Shown: positions 54,252 through 62,841 of the stretch, piece by piece
Position numbering within the stretch: position 1 is the stretch's first letter
Layout: the number at the start of each line of letters is the position of its first letter
Assembly (NCBI RefSeq): GCF_023195835.1
Contig: NZ_CP096200.1
Location: forward strand, 1,116,001 to 1,180,000
Length of the DNA stretch: 64,000 nt
Reading direction: 5' to 3'
Source: Vibrio sinaloensis
Lineage (GTDB): Bacteria; Pseudomonadota; Gammaproteobacteria; Enterobacterales; Vibrionaceae
Program-made: the position numbers and the translations under genes
Notes under the pieces: model-generated
What the model saw: only the letters and a program-made list of their open reading frames with translations
Told to the model about the DNA's origin: nothing
The model's database searches: none

Positions 54252-54418
54252 GGAGTGGAAAGCTGTCGGTGTAGGGCGCTGCTGCGTTCTACATCGATTG
54301 TCTCTAGATTGGAAAAAAGCTTCGTACTGAGAAAAGCACGTGTTGAGCGATGACAATTGCTGGCGAGGGATACTTAACTTGATCGTATGATTAAATTATT
54401 GAAATATAGAATATATTA

Positions 54419-54919
54419 ATGCTCAACCTTAAAGCTAGACAAATGATAACTTTAACCCCAATGACGCCTGATCATCTAGAACGCGTGGTCGAACTCTCTG
54501 TGGCATCGGAGCAACTTCCTTTTGTTGGCACGATTGAAGAGGTCCTGCTTAACGCCGACGACAAGGTGCATCCACATCTGGTTATGAACGAGCAACAAGT
54601 GGTAGGTATTTTTTTGATGGATACCCAATACCACCTCGCTCATCCGTTTGCCGACGCGACCAGTTTGGGTTTTCGCGCTTTTCTGATTGATAAGCATCAC
54701 CAAGGAAAAGGCTACGCGCAGCAAGCACTAAAACAGCTCAATAGCTATCTTGGTTTGCACTATCCAAGCTTTCATCGCGTCTTTCTCACCGTTAATTGCC
54801 GTAATGCGCAGGCATACCACTGTTATCTCAAAGTCGGGTTTATTGATACCGAACAACAATACCTCGGCGGCGCCGCTGGACCTCAGCATATTATGAGGTT
54901 GTCTTTGACTCGTGAATAA
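54419..54919 (+). CDS. GNAT family N-acetyltransferase
   Basis: A 166-residue GNAT protein. The acetyl-CoA loop is visible as IDKHHQGKGYAQQALKQL, preceded by a strand in LGFRAFLIDK and followed by LTVNCRNAQAYHCYLKVGF, the usual second half. It could acetylate small molecules or protein amino groups. The start may be ATG 54419 or the in-frame ATG 54443; neither has a strong ribosome-binding site. It follows the LonB-like gene by 168 bases and precedes the Nudix gene by 134. Function unassigned. Confidence 0.85.
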   Translation: MLNLKARQMITLTPMTPDHLERVVELSVASEQLPFVGTIEEVLLNADDKVHPHLVMNEQQVVGIFLMDTQYHLAHPFADATSLGFRAFLIDKHHQGKGYAQQALKQLNSYLGLHYPSFHRVFLTVNCRNAQAYHCYLKVGFIDTEQQYLGGAAGPQHIMRLSLTRE

Positions 54920-55053
54920 CACATCAATCACTGCGTAATAAGGCAACGCACAATGCGTGTGCAGTATCAACTGGCCTAATCGATAGCCGCCAATGGCATC
55001 ACCCTAGTGGCTAGTGTTAGAATCTGGGCACAGTTCTAAACCTAGCCACAATT

Positions 55054-55572
55054 ATGAGACATTTAACCACCGCGATTCATCCTGATATCGACCACCTCGA
55101 CGACAAAGCTATTTTTAAACGCCATGCTGCGCGGGCGATTGTGGTTGATGGTGAGGACATTCTGCTGCTTTACACCGAGCGTTATCACGACTACTCCATC
55201 CCAGGTGGTGGTGTGGATGAAGGAGAAGACATCATCGCTGCTATGGTTCGCGAGTTAGAAGAAGAGACCGGAGCTCAAGACATTCATGCGATTAAGCCGT
55301 TTGGTATTTATGAAGAGTTTCGACCTTGGTACAAAGAGGATGCTGATGTGGTCCACATGACATCCTATTGCTATACCTGCAAAATCGCTCGTCAACTTGG
55401 CGACACCAACTACGAAGATTATGAAATCAAAAATGGCATGAAAGCCATGTGGGTCAACATCCACGATGCCATTGCACACAATGAGCAAACGATGGCCGAA
55501 AGCCCGAAAAAGGGCTTGAGTATTGAGCGAGAGACCTATCTTTTGCATTTAGTGGCCAAAGAGATGCTCTGA
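55054..55572 (+). CDS. Nudix hydrolase
   Basis: A 172-residue hydrolase with a complete Nudix box (GGGVDEGEDIIAAMVREL followed by EEETGA), matching G-x5-E-x7-REUxEExGU. The upstream strand is AIVVDGEDILLLYTERYHDYSIPGG. It cleaves nucleoside diphosphate-linked compounds, substrate unknown. The start is ATG 55054. It stands alone with a terminator just downstream (55578). Confidence 0.9.
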   Translation: MRHLTTAIHPDIDHLDDKAIFKRHAARAIVVDGEDILLLYTERYHDYSIPGGGVDEGEDIIAAMVRELEEETGAQDIHAIKPFGIYEEFRPWYKEDADVVHMTSYCYTCKIARQLGDTNYEDYEIKNGMKAMWVNIHDAIAHNEQTMAESPKKGLSIERETYLLHLVAKEML

Positions 55573-55577
55573 TTGAC

Positions 55578-55604
55578 AACGCCTGCGCCTTGCAGGCGTT
55601 TTTA
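55578..55604 (+). terminator. Intrinsic terminator after the Nudix gene
   Basis: AACGCCTGC (55578-55586) pairs with GCAGGCGTT (55592-55600), followed by TTT. Confidence 0.85.
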
Positions 55605-55644
55605 TGTCAAACCGCTGAGATTCCTGTCCTCTTTGCGCCACTTT

Positions 55645-55675
55645 TTGTACTCGGCGTGAAATATGCTTCTATACT
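55645..55675 (+). promoter_or_regulatory. Possible promoter of the yej operon
   Basis: TTGTAC at 55645-55650 and TATACT at 55670-55675 are separated by 19 bases, longer than ideal. The start codon of yejA is 80 bases downstream, preceded by GAGGGATTAGG. Confidence 0.3.
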
Positions 55676-55755
55676 TATCCAAGTAATTGAATTATTAATA
55701 GTAATTTGTAGTATAAGAGTTTACGGACAAAATTAATCGACTGAGGGATTAGGAT

Positions 55756-57576
55756 ATGAGAATGCTGTCTCGCTTGCTTATGGGCGGCGTCATGGCCGCC
55801 GCTGTCAGCTTATCAGCGAACGCCGATGTAATTGAAACCCAAGTGTTGGTCGGCTTTGGTGAGCCCAAATACAGCCCCGACTTTGCTCATTTTGACTACG
55901 TCAATCCAAATGCTCCCAAATACGGCAAAGTGGTCTATGGTCAAGTTGGCACCTACGACAATTTCAATCGATTTGCGTCACGCGGCGTCGCTGCTGCCCT
56001 GAGTGGTGAACTTTACGATACCTTAATGTACTCGCCGAGTGATGAAGTTGATGCCTATTACCCTCTGATTGCCGAAAAAGTCCGCTATTCCGATGACTAC
56101 ACTTGGCTAGAAGTGGATATCAATCCTAAAGCGCGTTTTCACGACGGCCAGCCGATCACGGCTCACGATGTCGCCTTCACCTTCGACAAGTTTATGAGTG
56201 AAGGGGTACCGCAATACCGAGTTTACTACCAAGACATCAAATCAGTCACCGCGAAAAATGATTTGACCGTGCGAATTGATATGGCGACGCCAAATCGTGA
56301 GAAAATGTTCAGTTTTGCTCAGGGCGCGCGAGTGCTGCCTAAACATTTTTGGAAGGATAAAAATCTGTCTGAACCTTTAGCGACTCCGCCGGTGGGCAGC
56401 GGTGCCTACAAGGTGAGTGATTACAAGCCAGGGCAAAGTGTGACTTACGAGTTGGTCGATGATTACTGGGCAGCGGATCTGCCGGTTAATATTGGGCGCA
56501 ACAACTTCAAACAGATCCAATACGACTATTACCGAGACGACACGGTAATGCTTGAAGCGTTTAAAGCAGGGGAGTTTGATTTTAGATTAGAGAACTCGGC
56601 AAAGTTTTGGGCCAACTCTTACACAGGTAGCAACTTCGATAAAGGCTACATCATTAAGCAAGAAATCCCTCATCAGAAGCCCGAGAGCACGCAAGCCTTT
56701 GTGTTTAATACTAAGCGTGACATCTTTAGCGATCCACAGGTTCGCGAGGCGCTCACTTATGCGATGGACTTTGAGTGGATGAACAACAATATGTTCTATG
56801 GCCAGTATTCGCGCACTCGAAGTTATTTTCAGAATACCGATTATGAGGCAAAGGGCACGCCATCAGAGCAAGAACTGGCGATTTTGAACCAGTTTAAGTC
56901 GCAACTGCCTCCTCGCCTGTTTACCGAAGAGTATCAGCCACCGGTAACCGATGGTTCGGGCCGGATTCGCAGTCAAATGCGTACTGCGTTTAACTTGCTT
57001 AAACAAGCGGGCTGGGAGCTAAAAGACAAGGTGATGACCAATACGGCCACCGGGCAACCTATGTCGTTTGAGCTGCTGATCTACAGTCCAACCACTGAGC
57101 GGATAGCCATTCCGGTACAGAAGAACCTCGCGCGGATGGGGATCGAGATGAAAATCCGCACCGTAGACACCACACAGTACATCAAGCGTCTTAGAGACCG
57201 AGATTTCGACATGGTGTCATCTGCGTACTCTGCCAATGCTTACCCAAGTCCAAACTTGATGATTGTGTGGAACTCCAACTACTTAGATTCTACCTATAAT
57301 ACCGCTGGGGTCACCGACCCGGTGGTCGATCATCTCACGATGGAAATCGCCAAGAACCAGCAAGATCCGCAGGCGCTACTGTCGTTGGGTCGCGCTTTGG
57401 ATAGGGTATTGCAGTGGAACTTTTACATCATTCCTCAGTGGCATGTTGGAAAATATCGCGTCGCGATGTGGGATAAGTTTGAGAGACCAGAGGTGTTACC
57501 TAAGTATGACTTAGGTGTCGATACCTGGTGGATTTCAGAGCAGAAAGCTCAGTTATTACCAGAGAAGCGCCGTTAA
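55756..57576 (+). CDS. yejA: Peptide/microcin C-type ABC transporter substrate-binding protein
   Basis: A 606-residue periplasmic binding protein (SBP_bac_5 family) of the YejA type. A signal peptide covers about 1-23 (MRMLSRLLMGGVMAAAVSLSANA). Typical stretches are YDTLMYSPSDEVDAYYPLIAEK, HDGQPITAHDVAFTFDKF and a PKYDLGVDTWW-type C-terminus. It delivers oligopeptides (and, in some relatives, microcin C) to the YejB/YejE channel. ATG 55756 has a good ribosome-binding site. First of four genes, all on the plus strand and tightly packed. Confidence 0.93.
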   Translation: MRMLSRLLMGGVMAAAVSLSANADVIETQVLVGFGEPKYSPDFAHFDYVNPNAPKYGKVVYGQVGTYDNFNRFASRGVAAALSGELYDTLMYSPSDEVDAYYPLIAEKVRYSDDYTWLEVDINPKARFHDGQPITAHDVAFTFDKFMSEGVPQYRVYYQDIKSVTAKNDLTVRIDMATPNREKMFSFAQGARVLPKHFWKDKNLSEPLATPPVGSGAYKVSDYKPGQSVTYELVDDYWAADLPVNIGRNNFKQIQYDYYRDDTVMLEAFKAGEFDFRLENSAKFWANSYTGSNFDKGYIIKQEIPHQKPESTQAFVFNTKRDIFSDPQVREALTYAMDFEWMNNNMFYGQYSRTRSYFQNTDYEAKGTPSEQELAILNQFKSQLPPRLFTEEYQPPVTDGSGRIRSQMRTAFNLLKQAGWELKDKVMTNTATGQPMSFELLIYSPTTERIAIPVQKNLARMGIEMKIRTVDTTQYIKRLRDRDFDMVSSAYSANAYPSPNLMIVWNSNYLDSTYNTAGVTDPVVDHLTMEIAKNQQDPQALLSLGRALDRVLQWNFYIIPQWHVGKYRVAMWDKFERPEVLPKYDLGVDTWWISEQKAQLLPEKRR

Positions 57577-57588
57577 GCAAGGATTACT

Positions 57589-58677
57589 ATGGCTGCGTAT
57601 ATATTTCGCCGACTGCTGCTGGTTATTCCAACTCTGTGGGCGATCATCACCATTAATTTTTTTATTATTCAAATTGCACCAGGTGGCCCGGTAGAGCAGG
57701 CGATAGCGCAACTAGAAGGTCACAGCTCTGGCATCATGGAGCGTTTTGCTGGTGGCGGGAGCGAAGTTGATCTCAATGTCGGCGACGAAGCACAAGCATC
57801 GGGCTATAAGGGCTCACGCGGACTGGACCCAGAAGTAGTCGAGGCGATCAAGAAGCAGTTTGGTTTCGATAAGCCGTTGCACGAGCGGTACTGGGATATG
57901 CTGGTCGATTACGCCACGTTTAACTTTGGCGACAGCCTGTTTAAAGGCGGCAATGTCATTGATTTGATTGTTGAGCGTTTGCCCGTTTCGATTTCGTTGG
58001 GTTTGTGGAGTACGCTGATCATCTATTTGATTTCTATTCCACTCGGCATAATGAAAGCGATTCATCATGGCAGCCGTTTTGATATCTGGTCGAGCGCCGT
58101 GGTGATTGTTGGTTATGCCATCCCAGGCTTTTTGTTCGCCATTATCTTGATCATACTGTTTGCCAGTGGCAATTACTTCAGTTGGTTTCCGCTACGAGGC
58201 TTGGTTTCAAGTAACTTTGACCAGCTGACTTGGTATCAACAGATAGTCGATTACTTTTGGCACTTAACCCTACCGATCCTTGCGATGGTGATCGGCGGTT
58301 TTGCAACCTTGAGCATGTTGACCAAGAACTCGTTCCTCGACGAAATCAACAAACAGTATGTGGTTACTGCCAGAGCGAAAGGATTGGATGAACGCGACAT
58401 CCTGTACAAGCACGTTTTTCGTAATGCGATGTTGATCATTATCGCCGGGTTTCCCGCCGCATTCATCAGTATCTTTTTCACCGGTTCGATGCTGATTGAG
58501 GTGATGTTTTCGCTGGAAGGAATTGGCTTACTTGGCTTTGAGTCAACCATTCAGCGAGACTATCCGGTGGTGTTTAGCTCTCTCTACATCATGACGTTAC
58601 TGGGATTGATTTTGAGTATTATTTCGGATCTGACTTACACCTGGGTCGATCCACGCATTGATTTTGAGGCGCGCTAA
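57589..58677 (+). CDS. yejB: Peptide ABC transporter permease
   Basis: A 362-residue inner-membrane permease of the BPD_transp_1 family with about six hydrophobic segments. The EAA-type loop contact with the ATPase is in [24 protein letters not shown]. The periplasmic segment around [13 protein letters not shown] is a YejB-like insertion. It starts 12 bases after yejA and its stop overlaps the yejE start by one base (TAATG), so the two are coupled. Confidence 0.94.
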   Translation: MAAYIFRRLLLVIPTLWAIITINFFIIQIAPGGPVEQAIAQLEGHSSGIMERFAGGGSEVDLNVGDEAQASGYKGSRGLDPEVVEAIKKQFGFDKPLHERYWDMLVDYATFNFGDSLFKGGNVIDLIVERLPVSISLGLWSTLIIYLISIPLGIMKAIHHGSRFDIWSSAVVIVGYAIPGFLFAIILIILFASGNYFSWFPLRGLVSSNFDQLTWYQQIVDYFWHLTLPILAMVIGGFATLSMLTKNSFLDEINKQYVVTARAKGLDERDILYKHVFRNAMLIIIAGFPAAFISIFFTGSMLIEVMFSLEGIGLLGFESTIQRDYPVVFSSLYIMTLLGLILSIISDLTYTWVDPRIDFEAR

Positions 58678-59723
58678 TGACATCAACTAAGAAGCCTCGC
58701 AATCCGTTGAACGAGGCACGTTGGCAACGTTTTAAGGCTAATAAACGCGGATTTTGGTCGTTGTGGCTGTTCTCTCTGCTGTTTATCGTTAGCCTGTTTG
58801 CAGAAGTGATCGCCAACGATAAGCCATTGGTGATTCGTTTCGACAACCAATGGTTTTTCCCTATTGTGACTCAATACGCCGAGACTCGATTTGGTGGAGA
58901 ATTTGAGACAGAGGCCGATTATACCGATCCTTACGTTATTGACCTGATTGAAGAGAAGGGCCATATCGTTTGGCCACTTATCCCTTTTAGTTACGATACG
59001 ATCAACTTCAACATTCAAGGTTCAGTTCCATCGGCCCCTGATAACACCAACTGGCTCGGAACCGATGATAAAGGCCGTGATGTATTAGCCCGAATCATTT
59101 ATGGTTTTCGGATTTCGGTGCTGTTTGGCTTTATCTTGACCATTATCTCTAGTGTGATTGGTGTGATTGTTGGGGCGACACAAGGTTACTATGGCGGCTG
59201 GCTCGACCTCTTTGGTCAGCGGTTTATCGAAGTGTGGTCGGGAATGCCGACGCTGTTTTTGTTGATCATTTTGTCGAGTTTCGTCGAACCTAACTTCTGG
59301 TGGTTACTCGGGATTATGGTTGCGTTTAGTTGGATGAGTTTAGTTGGTGTGGTAAGGGCTGAGTTCTTACGTTGCCGCAATTTCGACTATGTACGCGCAG
59401 CTCAGGCGATGGGTGTCTCTGATCAGCGGATTATGCTCAGACATATGTTACCCAACGCGATGGTGGCTTCCTTAACCATGATGCCGTTTATTCTCTCAGG
59501 CTCCGTTACCACCCTTACCTCCTTAGACTTTTTGGGCTTTGGCTTACCGACGGGATCGCCATCTCTTGGTGAACTCTTGGCGCAAGGAAAAGCCAACTTG
59601 CAGGCACCTTGGTTGGGCTTTTCTGCATTTATCGTGCTGTCAGTGATGCTGACACTGTTGGTGTTTATTGGCGAAGCGGTGCGTGATGCATTTGACCCAC
59701 ATCATCAAGGAAAAGCGTCATGA
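58677..59723 (+). CDS. yejE: Peptide ABC transporter permease
   Basis: A 348-residue partner permease with about six hydrophobic segments and a DppC/OppC N-terminal region. The EAA-like loop is in DYVRAAQAMGVSDQRIMLRHML. LGTDDKGRDVLARIIYGFR is a conserved start of the permease domain. It overlaps yejB by one base and yejF by four (ATGA), as expected of a single operon. Confidence 0.94.
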   Translation: MTSTKKPRNPLNEARWQRFKANKRGFWSLWLFSLLFIVSLFAEVIANDKPLVIRFDNQWFFPIVTQYAETRFGGEFETEADYTDPYVIDLIEEKGHIVWPLIPFSYDTINFNIQGSVPSAPDNTNWLGTDDKGRDVLARIIYGFRISVLFGFILTIISSVIGVIVGATQGYYGGWLDLFGQRFIEVWSGMPTLFLLIILSSFVEPNFWWLLGIMVAFSWMSLVGVVRAEFLRCRNFDYVRAAQAMGVSDQRIMLRHMLPNAMVASLTMMPFILSGSVTTLTSLDFLGFGLPTGSPSLGELLAQGKANLQAPWLGFSAFIVLSVMLTLLVFIGEAVRDAFDPHHQGKAS

Positions 59724-61312
59724 GCAAAACAGTATTAACGATTGATGGCTTAAGTGTTGGTTTTGGACGCGGTAAGCGCGTTGAACCCGTTACCCATGAT
59801 GTGTCACTTGCAATCAAAAAAGGCGAAACGTTAGCTTTGGTGGGCGAGAGTGGCTCTGGTAAATCGGTGACAGCCAACTCGATACTCAGGCTATTGCCTA
59901 AAGGGTCAGCCCACTATCTAGCTGGTCGGATCGACTTTGACGGTATCGACATGCTCACTTGCTCGCAGCGACAATTACGTGGTATCCGTGGTGGCCGCAT
60001 CGGTATGATTTTTCAAGAGCCGATGGTGTCATTGAATCCGCTGCATAAGATTGGTAAGCAGTTGGTCGAGACTCTGGCGATTCATCGCGGCATGCGCAGC
60101 AAAGCGGCGCATGCTCATGCGATAGAGTGGCTGGCGAAAGTCGGGATCCGTAACCCAGAATATAAAGTCTCAGCTTACCCGCATGAACTCTCTGGAGGAG
60201 AGCGGCAACGCGTGATGATCGCGATGGCGCTGATCAATGAGCCTGAACTGCTGATCGCTGATGAGCCGACTACTGCCTTGGATGTGTCCGTTCAAGCGCA
60301 AATACTCGACCTGCTGAAACAGCTACAAAAGGAGCTGGGTATGGCGATGCTATTTATTACTCACGACCTGAGTATTGTTCGCCGTATCGCAGACCGAGTC
60401 GCAGTCATGCAGCATGGCAGGCTAGTCGAAACAGGCCAGTGTCAGCAGATATTTAGCGCGCCAAGCCATCCGTATACTCAAAAGCTGATTGATTCTGATC
60501 CAAAAGGCCAACCAGTTGCTGTGCAAGGAGCATCCGAGTCACTGCTTAATGTCGAGCAGTTGCGGGTTTGGTTCCCAATCACAGGTGGGATTTTCAAGCG
60601 CGTGGTGTCGCACATTAAAGCGGTGACCGACATGCAGTTCGATCTAAAACGTGGGCATTCGATTGGTTTGGTTGGCGAAAGTGGCTCTGGAAAATCAACC
60701 ACCGGGATGGCGATACTACGTTTAGTCAACTCTGAAGGCTCAATTCAGTACCAAGCGAATGAACTGCAAGGGTTGGACCGCAAAGCGATGCTGCCATTTC
60801 GCAGTAAAATGCAGGTTGTGTTTCAAGACCCATTCTCAGCGCTAAATCCACGCATGTCGGTGGCCGAAGTAATTGGTGAAGGGCTGCGTGTGCATCAACA
60901 GCTGACAGAGGAACAAATCGACGCAGAAATTTGCCGAGTGATGGAAGAGGTAGACTTAGATCCGAAAACCCGACATCGCTATCCAAATGAGTTTTCCGGT
61001 GGCCAACGTCAACGCATAGCGATTGCGCGCGCGCTTATCCTCAAACCTGAATTTATTCTCCTTGATGAACCGACGTCATCGTTGGATCGCACCGTCCAGG
61101 CACAAGTTTTACAGTTGCTCAAACAGTTGCAACAAAAATATCAGCTCACTTATCTATTTATTAGTCACGATCTGAGCGTAGTGCGCTCGCTATGCCATTA
61201 CACCATAGTGATGAAGCAAGGCGAGATCATAGAGCAAGGTGATACGTCGGTGCTGTTTACCGAGCCGACCCATCCTTATACGCGCCAACTGGTTGAGCTC
61301 TCTTATTTATGA
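59720..61312 (+). CDS. yejF: Peptide ABC transporter ATP-binding protein, two ATPase domains
   Basis: A 530-residue protein with two full ABC domains in tandem. Walker A motifs are GESGSGKSVTANS and GESGSGKSTTGMA, signatures LSGGERQRVMIAMAL and FSGGQRQRIAIARAL, and Walker B blocks LLIADEP and ILLDEP. The C-terminal HPYTRQLVEL is typical of peptide transporter ATPases. The four-base overlap with yejE shows coupling. Fourth and last gene of the operon, followed by a terminator. Confidence 0.95.
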   Translation: MSKTVLTIDGLSVGFGRGKRVEPVTHDVSLAIKKGETLALVGESGSGKSVTANSILRLLPKGSAHYLAGRIDFDGIDMLTCSQRQLRGIRGGRIGMIFQEPMVSLNPLHKIGKQLVETLAIHRGMRSKAAHAHAIEWLAKVGIRNPEYKVSAYPHELSGGERQRVMIAMALINEPELLIADEPTTALDVSVQAQILDLLKQLQKELGMAMLFITHDLSIVRRIADRVAVMQHGRLVETGQCQQIFSAPSHPYTQKLIDSDPKGQPVAVQGASESLLNVEQLRVWFPITGGIFKRVVSHIKAVTDMQFDLKRGHSIGLVGESGSGKSTTGMAILRLVNSEGSIQYQANELQGLDRKAMLPFRSKMQVVFQDPFSALNPRMSVAEVIGEGLRVHQQLTEEQIDAEICRVMEEVDLDPKTRHRYPNEFSGGQRQRIAIARALILKPEFILLDEPTSSLDRTVQAQVLQLLKQLQQKYQLTYLFISHDLSVVRSLCHYTIVMKQGEIIEQGDTSVLFTEPTHPYTRQLVELSYL

Positions 61313-61314
61313 AA

Positions 61315-61337
61315 AAGCCACTCATGTTGAGTGGCTT
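61315..61337. terminator. Terminator between yejF and the M16-fold gene
   Basis: AAGCCACTCA (61315-61324) pairs with TGAGTGGCTT (61328-61337) around a three-base loop. An A-run on the left gives a U-tract for the minus strand. The plus-strand tail is TTAGAG, so it serves the minus-strand gene best. Confidence 0.65.
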
Positions 61338-61392
61338 AGAGAGTGATACCCAATGGGGTAAATAGCTGATTAGATATTTATGTTGTTTGTTA

Positions 61393-62604
61393 TTAAAGCT
61401 CGCGGATGTTGTCTTCGCTCCACATGCTTTCAAAAGTTTTACTGATATCAAATTCATTCAGATGAGCAACGTGAAAGTTGAGCAACTCGAGGTCGTAAGA
61501 TGGGTCGGTATAGACTATCCCTTGATTAATCGCTGCAACCAATCTGTCTGCTTGGTCACTGCTGTAAGTCTGATTTTCCAGTCGAGTTTGGCGTTGTAAC
61601 TCTTGTCGAACTTGGCTGACAATCATTTCGTACTCGGCTTGAGTAAATCCTGACGCAGCGGCGCGGCGGATCTCTTCGCGCACTAACTTCTGCGCTTTGG
61701 CGCGCTCATCTGGTGACAGGCCGCTCACTCGGATCTGACTCATCAACTGCTGTTGGAATAAGCGATGGTTTTTGACCTGTACGGTTGCGATCGACTGCTG
61801 CTGCTCTAGAGCATGAGCGATGCGTTGTTCAATTAATCTGTTCGCCAACATCGCCATGAGCATGTCTTTACGTTGTTGCTTGCTATCAATTTCCGATTGA
61901 AGCGGCTTGAATGTGACCAGTGCCAAAGCATCGGTCATATCCTGCGTGTTGTTGTCAGTTGTTGAGATGGTGTTGTTAGCCAAATGGATAGATGATGAAT
62001 GGCTAGCATCCCAGTGTCCGAACTGCTGGCGAATGAGTCTGGTGACATCTCGGCCTTTCACACCGCCAGTCACAATCACGCTGATGTTTTTCGGTTGGTA
62101 ATAACGTTGATGAAACTCAGTGATGGCTTCGTTTAAAGGTTGGGCCGATAGTTTTGCGAACTCTGCTTGTAGCGAATCGTCGTCAGAGTAAGGGGCTTGA
62201 ACTAACGCAGCTTTGATGTGAGCTAACTGCTGTTCAAGTTGAGCGTCGTCGGCGTGTGCTAAGTCTAGGCTCAACACGGTTTGTGAACTACCCATTGAAG
62301 CTTGCCACTGGCTGCTCGCCGTGATGTTAGTTGCGATGAGCTGAGAGAGCATATATTCAGCAGAGCCATTATCAACGCCAGCGCCGATACGTACACGAAT
62401 CGAGATTTCGTCTGAGGTGCGGCTTGTCGGCAACACGATATAGCGTAAACCATTGTCCAAGTTGGACACAGTGGTGTTGGCGGGCAAATTGATGTCAGTG
62501 TGTTCAAACCAAATTGCAGACTGCTCAGCACTATAGGCAACAGGTGAAATCATTAGGGCGGCCGAGAGGGCTGCCGACAACATTGGACGAAAAGATACAG
62601 GCAC
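61393..62604 (-). CDS. M16-fold protein lacking the zinc-binding motif
   Basis: A 403-residue secreted protein of the pitrilysin/insulinase fold. The GTG start at 62604 has GGAG six bases upstream and gives a signal peptide (MLSAALSAALMISPVAYSA). The M16 opening SNLDNGLRYIVLP and strand SIRVRIGAGVDNGSAEYML are present, but at the place of HxxEH there is QLIATNIT, so no zinc site exists. It resembles the inactive half of two-part M16 peptidases. The sister M16 lipoprotein gene lies at 41060. It could be a structural partner or a chaperone-like protein; no catalytic role is expected. Confidence 0.82.
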   Translation of the reverse strand: MPVSFRPMLSAALSAALMISPVAYSAEQSAIWFEHTDINLPANTTVSNLDNGLRYIVLPTSRTSDEISIRVRIGAGVDNGSAEYMLSQLIATNITASSQWQASMGSSQTVLSLDLAHADDAQLEQQLAHIKAALVQAPYSDDDSLQAEFAKLSAQPLNEAITEFHQRYYQPKNISVIVTGGVKGRDVTRLIRQQFGHWDASHSSSIHLANNTISTTDNNTQDMTDALALVTFKPLQSEIDSKQQRKDMLMAMLANRLIEQRIAHALEQQQSIATVQVKNHRLFQQQLMSQIRVSGLSPDERAKAQKLVREEIRRAAASGFTQAEYEMIVSQVRQELQRQTRLENQTYSSDQADRLVAAINQGIVYTDPSYDLELLNFHVAHLNEFDISKTFESMWSEDNIREL

Positions 62605-62841
62605 AGATTACTCCAAAAAACATAGATTGGTGCTTATTTCCATGTTCTAACTCTCATTGAAAGAGGAGTGTTTGTCTATTCCATCTACAATACCACACAG
62701 CATAAATATCTGGTCTGGTATAAGAAGCGTGTGCTTCGAAACACTAGCGAACGATTTAAGTTGGGCGAATTTTCTACAACTAAAGTTAATTAGTCAACCA
62801 CAATTATGGCTGGGATGAATGTGTCTTAAATTTGAGAGGGA

